Shown here in pieces: positions 20,391-29,068 of a stretch of 64,000 nucleotides of DNA (positions within the stretch are counted from its first letter, which is position 1; each line of letters starts with the position of its first letter). The notes under the pieces were generated by a model, which saw only the letters and a list, made by a program, of their open reading frames with translations, was not told where the DNA came from and searched no databases. A program made the translations under genes and the position numbers. Source of the DNA: Ornithinibacter aureus (lineage in GTDB: Bacteria; Actinomycetota; Actinomycetes; Actinomycetales; Dermatophilaceae); assembly GCF_009858245.1 (NCBI RefSeq), contig NZ_VMSB01000001.1:3631645-3695644 (forward strand), written 5' to 3'.

Positions 20391-20864
20391 ATGCGCGTTC
20401 ACCTCGGCGGGGACCACGCCGCCCACGACCTGCTCCTCGACCTCGTCGCGTTCCTCCGGGAGCAGGGGCACGACGTCACCAACCACGGCCCCCACGAGTA
20501 CGACGCCCTCGACGACTACCCCGTGTTCGTCCTGCGCGCCGCGGAGGCCGTGGCCGCGGACCCCGGCTCGTTCGGTGTCGTGCTCGGGGGCTCCGGCAAC
20601 GGCGAGCAGATGGCAGCCAACAAGGTCACAGGCATCCGTGCGGCCCTGTGCTACAACGACGAACTGGCCTCGCTCGCCCGTGAGCACAACGACGCCCAGG
20701 TCATCTCCATCGGAGCCCGGATGAACACCGTCGAGCAGGCCCGTTCGATGGTGCAGACCTTCCTCGCGACCCCATTCAGTGGCGACCCGCGCCACGTGCG
20801 ACGGATCACGATGGTCGCCGACTACGACGAGTCCGGGACGCTCCCTCCGCTGCCTCCTGCGTGA
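20391..20864 (+). CDS. rpiB: Ribose-5-phosphate isomerase B
   Basis: A 157-residue RpiB/LacA-fold isomerase that interconverts ribose-5-P and ribulose-5-P in the pentose phosphate pathway. Visible motifs: VHLGGDHAAHDL at the N-terminus, GVVLGGSGNGEQMAANKVTGIRAALC (phosphate/anion loop) and EHNDAQVISIGAR. In actinobacterial RpiB enzymes a Glu in the GNGEQ loop replaces the catalytic Cys of enteric RpiB; that Glu is present here. Confidence 0.94.
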   Translation: MRVHLGGDHAAHDLLLDLVAFLREQGHDVTNHGPHEYDALDDYPVFVLRAAEAVAADPGSFGVVLGGSGNGEQMAANKVTGIRAALCYNDELASLAREHNDAQVISIGARMNTVEQARSMVQTFLATPFSGDPRHVRRITMVADYDESGTLPPLPPA

Positions 20865-21004
20865 TCGGCGGGTGCGTCGAAGCGGGTCTGGCGCACTGGG
20901 GTGGGCACCCGGCATCCTTCCTGAGAATGCCCCACCGCAGATGGTCGCAATTTCAACCATTGCCCGGTTAGGGTGTGCCCGCTGATCTGACCGGAAGGGG
21001 TGCG

Positions 21005-22111
21005 ATGCCCAACGACGTGATCGTGCGTCCGCGTCCGCGTGCGCACCCCGCGATGCGATGGCTGGGCGGATCACGACGCGCCGGGTCGGTCTCCGAGCGT
21101 GCCCTTCTCGTGTCGTTCGTCGGAGGGTTGTTGGCCTTGGGTGCCGCCATCGCGCGGTGGCCGCACGCCGTGCCGATCTCGTTCCTCTTCCCCACGGTCG
21201 TCGTCGCCGGTGTGGTCCTGCGCCCCCGTCCCCTGGTGATGGTCTATGGCATCGCGCTCATCCTCGTGACCGGCTGGGTGCCCCACTCCGGCGTCGGGCT
21301 GACCCGCTCGATGTTCGTGGCGGTCTCGGTCGTCGCCGTGATGGCCGTCATGCTCATCGCGTCGGTGTCGCGCGCGCGGATCGGGACCCGAGGCTTTCGC
21401 GGCGACCGCATGTTCGCCGAGCTGCGCGACCGCATCGCCCTCGGCGGCCAGCTGCCAGACCTGCCCCCGGGCTGGCAGGTGTCGTCGTGCATCCGCTCGG
21501 CCCACGGCGAGCACTTCTCCGGCGACTTCCTCGTCGCCCACCGATCGCCCTCGGGTGATCGCCTGGAGATCGTGCTCGTCGACGTCAGCGGCAAGGGCAC
21601 CCGCGCCGGCACCCGCTCGCTGCTGCTGTCCGGAGCCTTCGGCGGCCTGCTCGGGGCGGTGCCCTCGGACCAGTTCCTGGCCACCGCCAACGACTACCTC
21701 GCGCGACAGGGCTGGGTCGAGGGCTTCGCCACCGCCGTGCACCTCGAGGTCGACCTGCGCACGGGGGAGTACGCGATCGGCAACGCAGGGCATCCCTCGG
21801 CGGCGCTGTTCACCTTCGGCAAGGGCCGCTGGGAGGTCATCGCCGGTGGCCGGGGCCCGCTCCTCGGTGTGGTCCCCGGCGCGCACTTCCCGCGTCAGCG
21901 CGGTTGGCTCGGCCACGGTGACGCCCTCCTGCTGTACACCGACGGCATCGTCGAGGCCCGGGGACGCGACCTCGTCGACGGCGTCGACCGCATGCTCGGC
22001 ATCGCCACGACCACGCTGCTCAACCAGGGCGACGTCGCGGGCGAAGTGTGCAGCGCCGCCCGTTCGGGGGAGGATGACGACCGGGCGGCACTGGCCGTCC
22101 GCCGTCTGTGA
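21005..22111 (+). CDS. Membrane PP2C-type phosphatase (SpoIIE/RsbU domain)
   Basis: 368 residues. Three to four N-terminal hydrophobic segments (about residues 35-125, for example LLVSFVGGLLALGAAIA and FVAVSVVAVMAVMLIASV) lead into a cytoplasmic SpoIIE-type serine phosphatase domain (SGDFLVAH, VDVSGKGTRAG, GNAGHPSA, LLLYTDGIVEA). Metal-binding Asp residues lie in GDF, DVSGKG and TDG. Such phosphatases usually act on anti-sigma-factor antagonists; no partner gene is nearby. ATG 21005 follows GGAAGGGG. Confidence 0.9.
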   Translation: MPNDVIVRPRPRAHPAMRWLGGSRRAGSVSERALLVSFVGGLLALGAAIARWPHAVPISFLFPTVVVAGVVLRPRPLVMVYGIALILVTGWVPHSGVGLTRSMFVAVSVVAVMAVMLIASVSRARIGTRGFRGDRMFAELRDRIALGGQLPDLPPGWQVSSCIRSAHGEHFSGDFLVAHRSPSGDRLEIVLVDVSGKGTRAGTRSLLLSGAFGGLLGAVPSDQFLATANDYLARQGWVEGFATAVHLEVDLRTGEYAIGNAGHPSAALFTFGKGRWEVIAGGRGPLLGVVPGAHFPRQRGWLGHGDALLLYTDGIVEARGRDLVDGVDRMLGIATTTLLNQGDVAGEVCSAARSGEDDDRAALAVRRL

Positions 22112-22134
22112 CCCCGCCTGAGAGGACCCCCTGA

Positions 22135-22905
22135 GTGGGAGCCGTGCCCGCCCCCGAGCCGTTGGCCGCTGAGGCTGTCGAGGCTGTCGAGGTCGACTTG
22201 GCCGCTGAGGCCGACGCCGACCTGGCCGCTGAGGCCGACCCGCTACCCGCGCCACCGAACGGCATCCGCACGTTCACCCCGCGCTGGCGCAACAGCCCGC
22301 TGACCGACGAGCGGATGGCCCGGCTCATGCCCGCGCGGGCCCTGCCCGACGGTCCGCTCGTGCCCGAGGTGGCCTTCGGACGCACGAGCCCGGTCGTCGT
22401 CGAGATCGGCTCGGGGCACGGGGCCGCGGCCATCGCGTTCTGCACCGCCCACCCGGAGGCGGACCTGATCGCCGTCGAGGTGCACGTGCCCGGGGTGGCC
22501 CGGATGCTGGCGCTCGCCGAGGACGCCGGGGTCGAGAACCTCTGGGTGCACCCGGGGGATGCCCTGCCCTTCCTCACCGAGCGGGTCTCGCCGGGGTCGC
22601 TCGCGGCCGTTCACCTGTTCTTCCCCGACCCGTGGCCCAAGAACAAGCACGCCAAGCGTCGGTTCGTGCAGCAGCACACCCTGGCGCTCATCGCCTCCAG
22701 GCTCGAGGTCGGTGGGCAGCTGCTCATCGCGACCGACATCGACTCCTACGCGGCGCACTCGCGCGCCCAGCTGGCCGAGCACGGACGCTGGGACGTCGTC
22801 GAGGGGGTGCGCCCGCCGTGGCGGCCGGATGCCGGGTTCGAGGCCAAGGGGGTGCGGGCCGGGCGGGTCGTCAGCGAGCTCCGGGCAACGCTGCGGCCGC
22901 TCTGA
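22135..22905 (+). CDS. trmB: tRNA (guanine-N7)-methyltransferase
   Basis: A 256-residue SAM-dependent methyltransferase that forms m7G46 in tRNA. SAM motif VVVEIGSGHGAAA, the family signature FFPDPWPKNKHAKRR, and DIDSYAAHSRAQL near the end are visible. The first ~40 residues are an Ala/Glu/Asp-rich repeat (AEAVEAVEVDLAAEADADLA) beyond the usual family start, so translation may begin later than GTG 22135. The gene is followed by an inverted repeat, and then by tRNA genes. Confidence 0.93.
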   Translation: MGAVPAPEPLAAEAVEAVEVDLAAEADADLAAEADPLPAPPNGIRTFTPRWRNSPLTDERMARLMPARALPDGPLVPEVAFGRTSPVVVEIGSGHGAAAIAFCTAHPEADLIAVEVHVPGVARMLALAEDAGVENLWVHPGDALPFLTERVSPGSLAAVHLFFPDPWPKNKHAKRRFVQQHTLALIASRLEVGGQLLIATDIDSYAAHSRAQLAEHGRWDVVEGVRPPWRPDAGFEAKGVRAGRVVSELRATLRPL

Positions 22906-22925
22906 GGGGCCTCACGCCCGCTGCG

Positions 22926-22983
22926 AACGCAGAAGTTCAGGTCTCGACCGGTAATTGCTGCGTGCGATCCGAACTTCTGCGTT
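22926..22983 (+). terminator. Inverted repeat after trmB
   Basis: AACGCAGAAGTTC (22926-22938) pairs perfectly with GAACTTCTGCGTT (22971-22983) across a 32-nt spacer; with one bulge the arms extend to 17 bp. It sits 20 nt after the trmB stop, so termination is likely. The long spacer is unusual for an intrinsic terminator, and a REP-like element is possible. Confidence 0.5.
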
Positions 22984-23001
22984 GCAGGCCGTGCGTTGCT
23001 G

Positions 23002-23016
23002 GTCGGGGTAGCCGGA
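23002..23016 (+). repeat. 15-bp direct copy of the tRNA-Pro 3' end
   Basis: The same 15 bp (GTCGGGGTAGCCGGA) occurs here and at 23119-23133, where it spans the 3' acceptor/T-arm end of tRNA-Pro. A duplicated tRNA 3' end is the usual footprint of site-specific integration; only about 100 bp lies between the copies. Confidence 0.6.
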
Positions 23017-23087
23017 CGCCGCGGGTCGCGTCACCTCCTCCGTCGATGTCGCGAGCCCGCTCCCGTCATCCCGCAACCTCGACGACA

Positions 23088-23115
23088 GAACCGGATGCGC
23101 GAGCGCAACCGGTTC
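23088..23115 (-). terminator. Hairpin terminator after tRNA-Pro
   Basis: GAACCGG (23088-23094) pairs with CCGGTTC (23109-23115), and inside it TGCGC pairs with GCGCA around a 2-nt loop. It starts 5 nt beyond the 3' end of the minus-strand tRNA. Confidence 0.65.
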
Positions 23116-23120
23116 ATCGT

Positions 23121-23193
23121 CGGGGTAGCCGGATTCGAACCGGCGGCCTTCCGCTCCCAAAGCGGACGCGCTACCAAGCTGCGCCATACCCCG
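23121..23193 (-). tRNA. tRNA-Pro (anticodon TGG)
   Basis: 73 nt. Acceptor CGGGGTA pairs with TACCCCG, the D-stem is GCGC/GCGC, anticodon stem TCCGC/GCGGA carries loop TTTGGGA (anticodon TGG), and T-arm GCCGG-TTCGAAT-CCGGC is intact. CCA is not encoded. The 3' end is duplicated at 23002-23016. Confidence 0.96.
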
Positions 23194-23319
23194 CAGCCCG
23201 CGGACGGCATCCGAGCAGGTCGGTCAGACGACAACCCTGACCTCAGCCTCGGATTTCAGATCCCGCGAGCGCGGCCACTAGGCTAGCCGCTGCACTCGGG
23301 GTCCTCGACCACGAGGTGT

Positions 23320-23393
23320 GCGGGCGTAGCTCAATGGTAGAGCCCCAGTCTTCCAAACTGGCTACGCGAGTTCGATTCTCGTCGCCCGCTCCA
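23320..23393 (+). tRNA. tRNA-Gly (anticodon TCC)
   Basis: 71 nt plus an encoded CCA. Acceptor GCGGGCG pairs with CGCCCGC, anticodon stem CCAGT/ACTGG carries loop CTTCCAA (anticodon TCC), and the T-arm contains GTTCGATTC. Discriminator T is followed by CCA at 23391-23393. It lies 26 nt before the trkH start. Confidence 0.96.
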
Positions 23394-23419
23394 CACCAGT
23401 TCCACCGGCGTGCCATCTT

Positions 23420-24796
23420 GTGCGGGTGTTTTCCTCGAGGTCGGGCCGCCCGACCCGTCGCCGCCCGGTGTTCCGGCACCCGGCGCAGGTGGTGGTCACC
23501 GCCTTCCTCGTCGCGGACGTCATCGGCACCCTGCTGCTCCTGCTGCCGGTCTCCCGGGCCGACGAGGGCGACGCGCCCTTCGTCACCGCACTGTTCACGG
23601 CAACGAGCGCGGTGTGCGTCACCGGCCTGACCACGGTCGACACGGCGACCTACTGGAGCACCACCGGGCAGGCGATCATCCTCGCGCTGATCCAGGTCGG
23701 TGGCTTCGGGATCATGACGCTGGCCTCCCTCATCGCCCTGTTCCTCTCGCGCCGGATGGGCCTGCGAACCCGGTTGACGGCCGCGGCCGAGACCAGGGCG
23801 ATCGGCCCCGGTGACGTGCGCCGGGTGCTGCGCGGGGTCTTCCTCATCACCGTCGTCGTCGAGGCCACGATCGCGGTGATGCTGACGCTGCGCTTCCGCG
23901 CCGAGTACGACGACTCCTGGGCCACCGCCACCTGGCACGGGGTCTTCCACGCCGTCTCGGCATTCAACAACGCCGGGTTCGCGCTCTTCAGCGACAACCT
24001 CATGGGCTTCCTCACCGATGCGTTCGTGCTGCTGCCCATCACCGTCGCCATCATCATCGGTGGCCTCGGCTTCCCGGTGCTCGTCGAGCTGATGCGCAGC
24101 CGGCGCAGCCGCAACACCCGCACGTGGAGCCTGCACACCCGGCTCACGCTGCTCATGACCGGCGCCCTGCTCGTCGGCGGCACGCTCTTCATCACCGCGA
24201 CCGAGTGGGGCAACCCCGGCACCCTCGGACCCCTCGGCCCGGGCGACAAGCTGCTCGACGGGTGGTTCCACGCAGTCCAGCCGCGCACGGCCGGCTTCAA
24301 CGCGTGGGACTACGGCGAGGTCACCGACGAGACCCTGCTCGGCACCATCCTGCTGATGTTCGTCGGCGGCGGCTCGGCCGGCACCGCCGGCGGTCTCAAG
24401 GTCACGACCTTCATCGTCCTGTTCTTCGTCATCGTCGCCGAGGTGCGCGGCGACCGTGACGTCATCGCCTTCGACCGGCGCATCGACCACCGGGTCATCC
24501 GTCAGGCGACCACCGTGGCGTTGCTCGGGGTGGCCGCCGTCGTCGGCGGCACGATGCTGCTCACCGAGCTGACCGACCTGCCGTTGCAGGACGTCATGTT
24601 CGAGACCACCTCGGCCTTCGCGACGGTGGGGCTCTCGACCGGCATCACCCCGCAGATCGGCGAGCCGGGCCAGCTCGTGCTCGTCTTCCTCATGTTCCTG
24701 GGCCGGCTCGGCCCGATCACCCTGGTGTCGGCTCTCGACCTGTGCGAGAACACCCGCCGCTACACCCTGCCCGAAGGAGCGCCCCTCATTGGCTAG
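23420..24796 (+). CDS. trkH: Potassium uptake channel subunit TrkH/KtrB
   Basis: A 458-residue membrane protein of the Trk/Ktr/HKT superfamily. It has four pore-loop repeats, for example TATSAVCVTGLTTVDT, SAFNNAGFALF, AVQPRTAGFN and TSAFATVGLSTGIT, whose Gly residues form the K+ filter. It works with the TrkA/KtrA regulator encoded next, whose TTG start overlaps this stop by 8 nt. GTG 23420 or GTG 23426 may be the start. The tRNA-Gly gene lies 26 nt upstream. Confidence 0.94.
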   Translation: MRVFSSRSGRPTRRRPVFRHPAQVVVTAFLVADVIGTLLLLLPVSRADEGDAPFVTALFTATSAVCVTGLTTVDTATYWSTTGQAIILALIQVGGFGIMTLASLIALFLSRRMGLRTRLTAAAETRAIGPGDVRRVLRGVFLITVVVEATIAVMLTLRFRAEYDDSWATATWHGVFHAVSAFNNAGFALFSDNLMGFLTDAFVLLPITVAIIIGGLGFPVLVELMRSRRSRNTRTWSLHTRLTLLMTGALLVGGTLFITATEWGNPGTLGPLGPGDKLLDGWFHAVQPRTAGFNAWDYGEVTDETLLGTILLMFVGGGSAGTAGGLKVTTFIVLFFVIVAEVRGDRDVIAFDRRIDHRVIRQATTVALLGVAAVVGGTMLLTELTDLPLQDVMFETTSAFATVGLSTGITPQIGEPGQLVLVFLMFLGRLGPITLVSALDLCENTRRYTLPEGAPLIG

Positions 24797-25457
24797 GAAG
24801 ATCGCCCAGTCCGGCGGAGTCGTCGTCATCGGTCTCGGCCGGTTCGGCAAGTCACTCGCCGACGAGCTCGAGCGCGACGACATCCAGGTGCTCGCCATCG
24901 ACAACGACCCCAAACGGGTGCAGGACCTTGCCGGCCGCTGGACCCACGTCGTGCAGGCCGACTCCACCGACATCCAGGCCATGCAGCAGCTCGGTGTGGG
25001 GGAGTTCTCCAAGGCTGTCATCGGCATCGGCCACAACCTGGAGGCGAGCGTGCTGACGGCGTTCGTGCTGCGCAAGCTGGGGGTCAGCGACATCTGGGCC
25101 AAGGCCATCACGACCTCACAGGGCGAGATCCTGTCGCAGGTCGGGGTCGCGCACGTCGTGCGGCCCGAGCACGCGATGGGCAAGCGCGTCGCGCACCTCG
25201 TGCGCGGTCGCATGCTCGACTACATCGAGTTCGACGACGGCTACGCGATCGTCAAGACCACCCCGCCCCACGGCATCCTCGGAAAGACGTTGGCGGATGC
25301 CGGGGTGCGCTCGCGCTACGGCGTCACCATCGTGGGCATCAAGTCACCGGGCCAGGACTTCTCGTATGCCACGCCGACCTCGGTGGTGAACCAGGGGGAC
25401 CTGATCATCGTCTCGGGGGACCGGCGCAAGGTCGAGCTCTTCTCCGACCAGGAGTGA
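24789..25457 (+). CDS. trkA: TrkA/KtrA potassium-channel regulatory protein
   Basis: A 222-residue cytoplasmic gating ring subunit. The N-terminal RCK/Rossmann domain has VVVIGLGRFGKSLADEL (nucleotide-binding GxGxxG) and Asp in LAIDNDP. The C-terminal TrkA-C domain is around GKTLADAGVRSRYGVTIVGIK. It binds NAD(H)/ATP/ADP and controls TrkH. TTG 24789 is used, overlapping trkH by 8 nt. Confidence 0.93.
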   Translation: MARKIAQSGGVVVIGLGRFGKSLADELERDDIQVLAIDNDPKRVQDLAGRWTHVVQADSTDIQAMQQLGVGEFSKAVIGIGHNLEASVLTAFVLRKLGVSDIWAKAITTSQGEILSQVGVAHVVRPEHAMGKRVAHLVRGRMLDYIEFDDGYAIVKTTPPHGILGKTLADAGVRSRYGVTIVGIKSPGQDFSYATPTSVVNQGDLIIVSGDRRKVELFSDQE

Positions 25458-25465
25458 GAACACAG

Positions 25466-25502
25466 GTGCCGAGGGGCTGCCGCAGCAGCCACCTCGGCAC
25501 CC
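25466..25502. terminator. Bidirectional terminator between trkA and the M43 pseudogene
   Basis: GGTGCCGAGG (25466-25475) pairs with CCTCGGCACC (25493-25502), and the inside continues as GCTG/CAGC. It starts 8 nt after the trkA stop and serves convergent genes. Confidence 0.75.
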
Positions 25503-25526
25503 GAGTCGTGGGGGGTGAGGCCGTGG

Positions 25527-26236
25527 TCAGGCCTTGGCGCCCACGCGGAACTGCTGCCAGGCGTCGCTCATCCGCTCGACCTGGCCCGGGGTGAACTCGT
25601 TCATGCACTCGTCCTGCGTGTAGTCCATGAAGTTGCGGATCGGGTCGAGGCCCGGGGCCTTGCAGGTGTCCACGCCCTCGGGGCAGTCGAACTGAGGCCC
25701 GGCTTCCTTCGGGGTGTCGGCCACGTAGTCGCCGGAGGCGCCACAGCCGTGCGCGAAGGTGTGCTCGAGCATCATCCAGTGGCCGACCTCGTGGGTGAGG
25801 GTGTCGCCGAAGGCGTACTTGCCGGCGTCCCCACCGGGCATCGACTCGTCGAGGATGACGACGCCGTCGATGTAGTCGCGGCCGTTGTTGTAGCCCTTGG
25901 GGAAGTACGCCCACCCGAGCAGACCGCCGCCGATGTCAGCCGCGTAGATGTTGAGCGTCGTGGCGTCGCCCTCGTGCAGGGCCGCCTTCATCGCGCGCTC
26001 GGTCTTGCCGGGAGCGACGTTGGCCCAGGCCTCGTTGACGACGTAGTTGGTCTTCGTGAGGTCGAAGCGGAACGGGCTGTCGGATGCCGTGTCCGAGGTC
26101 TCGCCGGCGAAGGACGCGTTGAGCACGTCCATCTGGGCGTCGACGCGGTGGCGCCGAGGGCGGTGCTCGCGAGCACACCGGCGAGGATGGCACCCGTGCC
26201 GGCAAGGCGGCGGGTGCTGGTCGAAGTGAGGGTCAT
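25527..26236 (-). pseudogene. Broken M43-family secreted zinc metalloprotease
   Basis: From ATG 26236 a signal peptide is read (RRLAGTGAILAGVLASTALG), but the frame then runs out of phase. The catalytic part lies in another frame from about 26143: QMDVLNASFAGE, HEVGHWMMLEH (zinc motif HExxHxxxxxH), CPEGVDTCKAPG and NFMDYTQDECMNEFTPGQ, ending at 25527. Intact relatives have about 80-100 residues of propeptide and the V-x-FHVI strand between signal and QxDVLN. Here they are absent, so an out-of-frame deletion has joined the signal to the catalytic domain. No in-frame start with a signal exists for the catalytic part. Confidence 0.8.
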
Positions 26237-26492
26237 CAGGGTCCTTCTCGGTCGGGCTGCCCGGGTTCCGGGCGGCACTGTTCGGGAGGCTACCCACCGC
26301 GGCGGCGTCGCCGGGGCCATCTCGACAGCGGATTGGGTGGCCCTGTTCGTGCCCGCTACAGTTGCTCCCTGGTGCCCTACCCGAATGCCGCGCGCTCGCG
26401 CGCCGCTGGGAGGTGCCGGTCCGCTCGTGGCCGGCCGTACGGCATCCAAGCGGTTTGTCCCCCGATTCCCCCATGGCTCTGGAGTTCCTGAA

Positions 26493-27884
26493 GTGAAGAG
26501 TGCCGTCGAGACCATCAGCCCGACCCGGGTCAAGCTCAGCGTGGAGGTCCCGTTCGCGGAGCTCAAGCCGATGCTCGACGACGCCTACCGCACCATCGGT
26601 GCGCAGGTGCAGATCCCCGGCTTCCGCAAGGGCAAGGTCCCGAGCCGCATCATCGACCAGCGGGTCGGGCGCGGCGCCGTGGTCCAGGAGGCCGTCAACG
26701 AGGCCCTGCCGCGCTTCTTCGCCGAGGCCGCCGAGGAGCAGAACGTCCGCGCCATCGGCCAGCCCGAGGTCGATGTCACCGCCGTGCCGCTGGAGGACGG
26801 CCAGGACTTCACCTTCACCGTCGAGACCGACGTGCGCCCCGAGATCGAGCTCCCCGATCTCGAGGGGATCGCGGTCGAGGTCGACGCCGTCGAGGCGACC
26901 GAGGACGACATCACCGAGCGCCTCACCGCCCTGCAGGAGCGCTTCGGCGCCCTCGTCGGGGTCGAGCGGGCCGTCGAGGAGGGCGACTTCGTCTCCATCG
27001 ACCTGTCGGCGACGATCGGCGGCGAGGAGATCGACGCCGTCACCGGTGTCTCCTACGAGGTCGGCAGCGGCAACATGCTGCCCGGCATGGACGAGGCCCT
27101 CATCGGCATGAGCGCCGGCGAGTCCAAGGACTTCACCGCGCCGCTGGCCGGTGGCGACCGCGAGGGTGAGGACGCCGAGTGCACCGTCACCGTGCAGGCC
27201 GTCAAGGTCCGTGAGCTGCCCGCGCTCGACGACGAGTTCGCCCAGCTCGCGTCCGAGTTCGACACCCTCGAGGAGCTGCGCGCCGACGTCACGCGCCAGG
27301 CCGAGCAGAGCAAGAAGTACGAGCAGGGCATCCAGGCCCGCGACAAGGTGCTCGAGCACCTGCTCGAGACCGTGGACGTCCCGGTGCCCGACGGCATCGT
27401 CGAGGCCGAGGTGCACCAGCACCTCGAGGGCGAGAACCGCCTCGACGACGACGAGCACCGCGCCGAGGTCCAGGAGAGCACCCGCCGGGCGTTCAAGGCC
27501 CAGTTCCTGCTCGACGCCATTGCCGAGAAGCTCGAGGTCCGCGTCGAGCAGCCCGAGCTCATCGAGTACCTCGTCATGAGCGCCCAGCAGTACGGCATGG
27601 ACCCGAACACCTTCGCGCAGACGATCGACCAGCAGGGTCAGATCCCCTCGATCGTGCAGGAGGTCGCCCGCCGCAAGGGTCTGGCCGCCGTGCTCGACCG
27701 GGCTGTCGTCACCGACACCGCCGGGACGGTCATCGACCTCGACGAGCTCGTGCCGCAGAACGAGGAGCCCAGCCTCGCTGACCTCGTCGCGCAGGCGAGC
27801 GAGGCCGAGGCTGCCGACACGGAGTCCGCTGAGGACGAGGCTGCCGACACCGAGGCCGAGGCCGAGACCGCAGACAAGGCCTGA
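26493..27884 (+). CDS. tig: Trigger factor (ribosome-associated chaperone, PPIase)
   Basis: 463 residues. The N-terminal ribosome-binding domain carries signature IPGFRKGKVP (about residue 43). A central FKBP-type domain (GDFVSIDLSATIGGEEID, SYEVGSGNMLPGMDEALIGM) and C-terminal chaperone arms follow, with an acidic tail (EAADTESAEDEAADTEAEAE). GTG 26493 is set by the family start. A 7-codon mini-ORF (ATG 26473, MALEFLK) ends in TGA overlapping this GTG, and GGAG at 26481-26484 inside it is the Shine-Dalgarno. Tig upstream of clpP/clpX is a common bacterial order; here other genes intervene. Confidence 0.95.
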   Translation: MKSAVETISPTRVKLSVEVPFAELKPMLDDAYRTIGAQVQIPGFRKGKVPSRIIDQRVGRGAVVQEAVNEALPRFFAEAAEEQNVRAIGQPEVDVTAVPLEDGQDFTFTVETDVRPEIELPDLEGIAVEVDAVEATEDDITERLTALQERFGALVGVERAVEEGDFVSIDLSATIGGEEIDAVTGVSYEVGSGNMLPGMDEALIGMSAGESKDFTAPLAGGDREGEDAECTVTVQAVKVRELPALDDEFAQLASEFDTLEELRADVTRQAEQSKKYEQGIQARDKVLEHLLETVDVPVPDGIVEAEVHQHLEGENRLDDDEHRAEVQESTRRAFKAQFLLDAIAEKLEVRVEQPELIEYLVMSAQQYGMDPNTFAQTIDQQGQIPSIVQEVARRKGLAAVLDRAVVTDTAGTVIDLDELVPQNEEPSLADLVAQASEAEAADTESAEDEAADTEAEAETADKA

Positions 27885-27911
27885 TCACACAGACCTCGCA
27901 GCACCGACGCC

Positions 27912-27965
27912 AGCCGGTGTGTGTGAAGAACTCCGGGACATGGACGTTCTTCACACACACCGGCT
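27912..27965. terminator. Strong bidirectional terminator between tig and lacI
   Basis: A perfect 20-bp inverted repeat (27912-27931 with 27946-27965) with a 14-nt loop, starting AGCCGGTGTGTGTG. It lies 27 nt after the tig stop and 3 nt from the end of the convergent lacI-type gene. Confidence 0.85.
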
Positions 27966-27968
27966 GAG

Positions 27969-29054
27969 TCATGCCGGGGGTGGGGCGCTCGTCGTGCCGA
28001 TTCGCAGGGTCACCGGATAGGTCTCATCGGCCACGGGGCGGCCCTCGAGGGCCAGCCGCACCAGTCGTCCCATCCGGCGGCCCTTCTCGGCACCGGGCTG
28101 GTCGACGGTCGTGAGCACGTGCCCGAGCCACGGCAGGTCGACGCCGTCGAAGCCGGTGACCGTGAGGTCCTCGGGGACCCGCAGGCCCATCGACTCGGCG
28201 GCGCGCACGACCCCGGCCGCGAGCAGGTCGGCCTGGGTGACGATCGCCGTCGGACGCTGGTCCTCGGGGACGTCGAGCAGGAGGCGGGCGGCCGCCTCTC
28301 CGGCCTCCACGGTGAGGTCGCAGGCCTGCACCACGGGAGCCGAGGGCCCCGCGAGCGAGCGGAACCCGGCGAGTCGACCCACGGCATCCGGGTAGGTGGC
28401 GGTGGCGACGTCGGCATCGGTGACCACGCCGGTGGGGGAGTGGGCCCGCAGCATCATGCTCAGGTGCGCGACCCGTTCGTGGCCGAGGTCGAGCACGTGC
28501 TGCGTCGTGAGGCGCATCGCGGCGAACTCGTCGGTGAGGACGTGCGCGACCTGGGGGTGGATCGGGGCACCGCTGCCGACCAGCGGGACCCCGCGGGCCA
28601 GCAGGTGGTCGACGACGGGGTTGTCGCGGTGGCCGCACAGCGGGAAGACCGCCGCGTCGACGGCCTGGGTCGCGAGCTGGGCCACGGCTCGGTCGGGGTC
28701 GTCGAGCGGCTGGGCGATGAGCAGCATCGAGCGACCGGCGACATCGAGTTCCTCCGCGAGGCCGTCGAGGATCGCCAAGGCGAAGGGGTCGTGGAAGGCG
28801 TACCGCAGCGGCCCCTCGACGACGACGGCGACGGTGCCCACCCGGCCCTGCCGCAGCGACGACGCCAAGGGGTCCGGCCCGGCATACGACAGGGCGGATG
28901 CCGCGTCGCGCACGCGCTGGGCGGTCGCCTGCGCGACCGGCCCCTTCCCGCTGAACACCAGGGATGCCGTGGACGTCGACACCCCGGCGCGGCGCGCGAC
29001 GTCCCGCAGCGTCGGACGGCGCTGCGCGGATCGCGTTTGACGAGTGGGGGCCAT
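27969..29054 (-). CDS. LacI-family transcriptional repressor
   Basis: 361 residues. The LacI helix-turn-helix and hinge are TLRDVARRAGVSTSTASLVF (residues ~15-34). The periplasmic-binding-protein-like effector domain follows, with VTGFDGVDLPWLGHVLTTVDQP at the end. It is divergent from an MFS transporter gene, and a double palindrome lies 15 nt upstream of its ATG. The effector is probably the ligand moved by that transporter (inference). ATG 29054 immediately precedes the HTH-bearing region. Confidence 0.92.
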   Translation of the reverse strand: MAPTRQTRSAQRRPTLRDVARRAGVSTSTASLVFSGKGPVAQATAQRVRDAASALSYAGPDPLASSLRQGRVGTVAVVVEGPLRYAFHDPFALAILDGLAEELDVAGRSMLLIAQPLDDPDRAVAQLATQAVDAAVFPLCGHRDNPVVDHLLARGVPLVGSGAPIHPQVAHVLTDEFAAMRLTTQHVLDLGHERVAHLSMMLRAHSPTGVVTDADVATATYPDAVGRLAGFRSLAGPSAPVVQACDLTVEAGEAAARLLLDVPEDQRPTAIVTQADLLAAGVVRAAESMGLRVPEDLTVTGFDGVDLPWLGHVLTTVDQPGAEKGRRMGRLVRLALEGRPVADETYPVTLRIGTTSAPPPA

Positions 29055-29068
29055 GGCGGACACAATAT

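Noticed and set aside
26493..26500. A long tig starting near 25515
   Set aside because: The upstream frame is antisense to the M43 pseudogene; trigger factor homology begins at GTG 26493.
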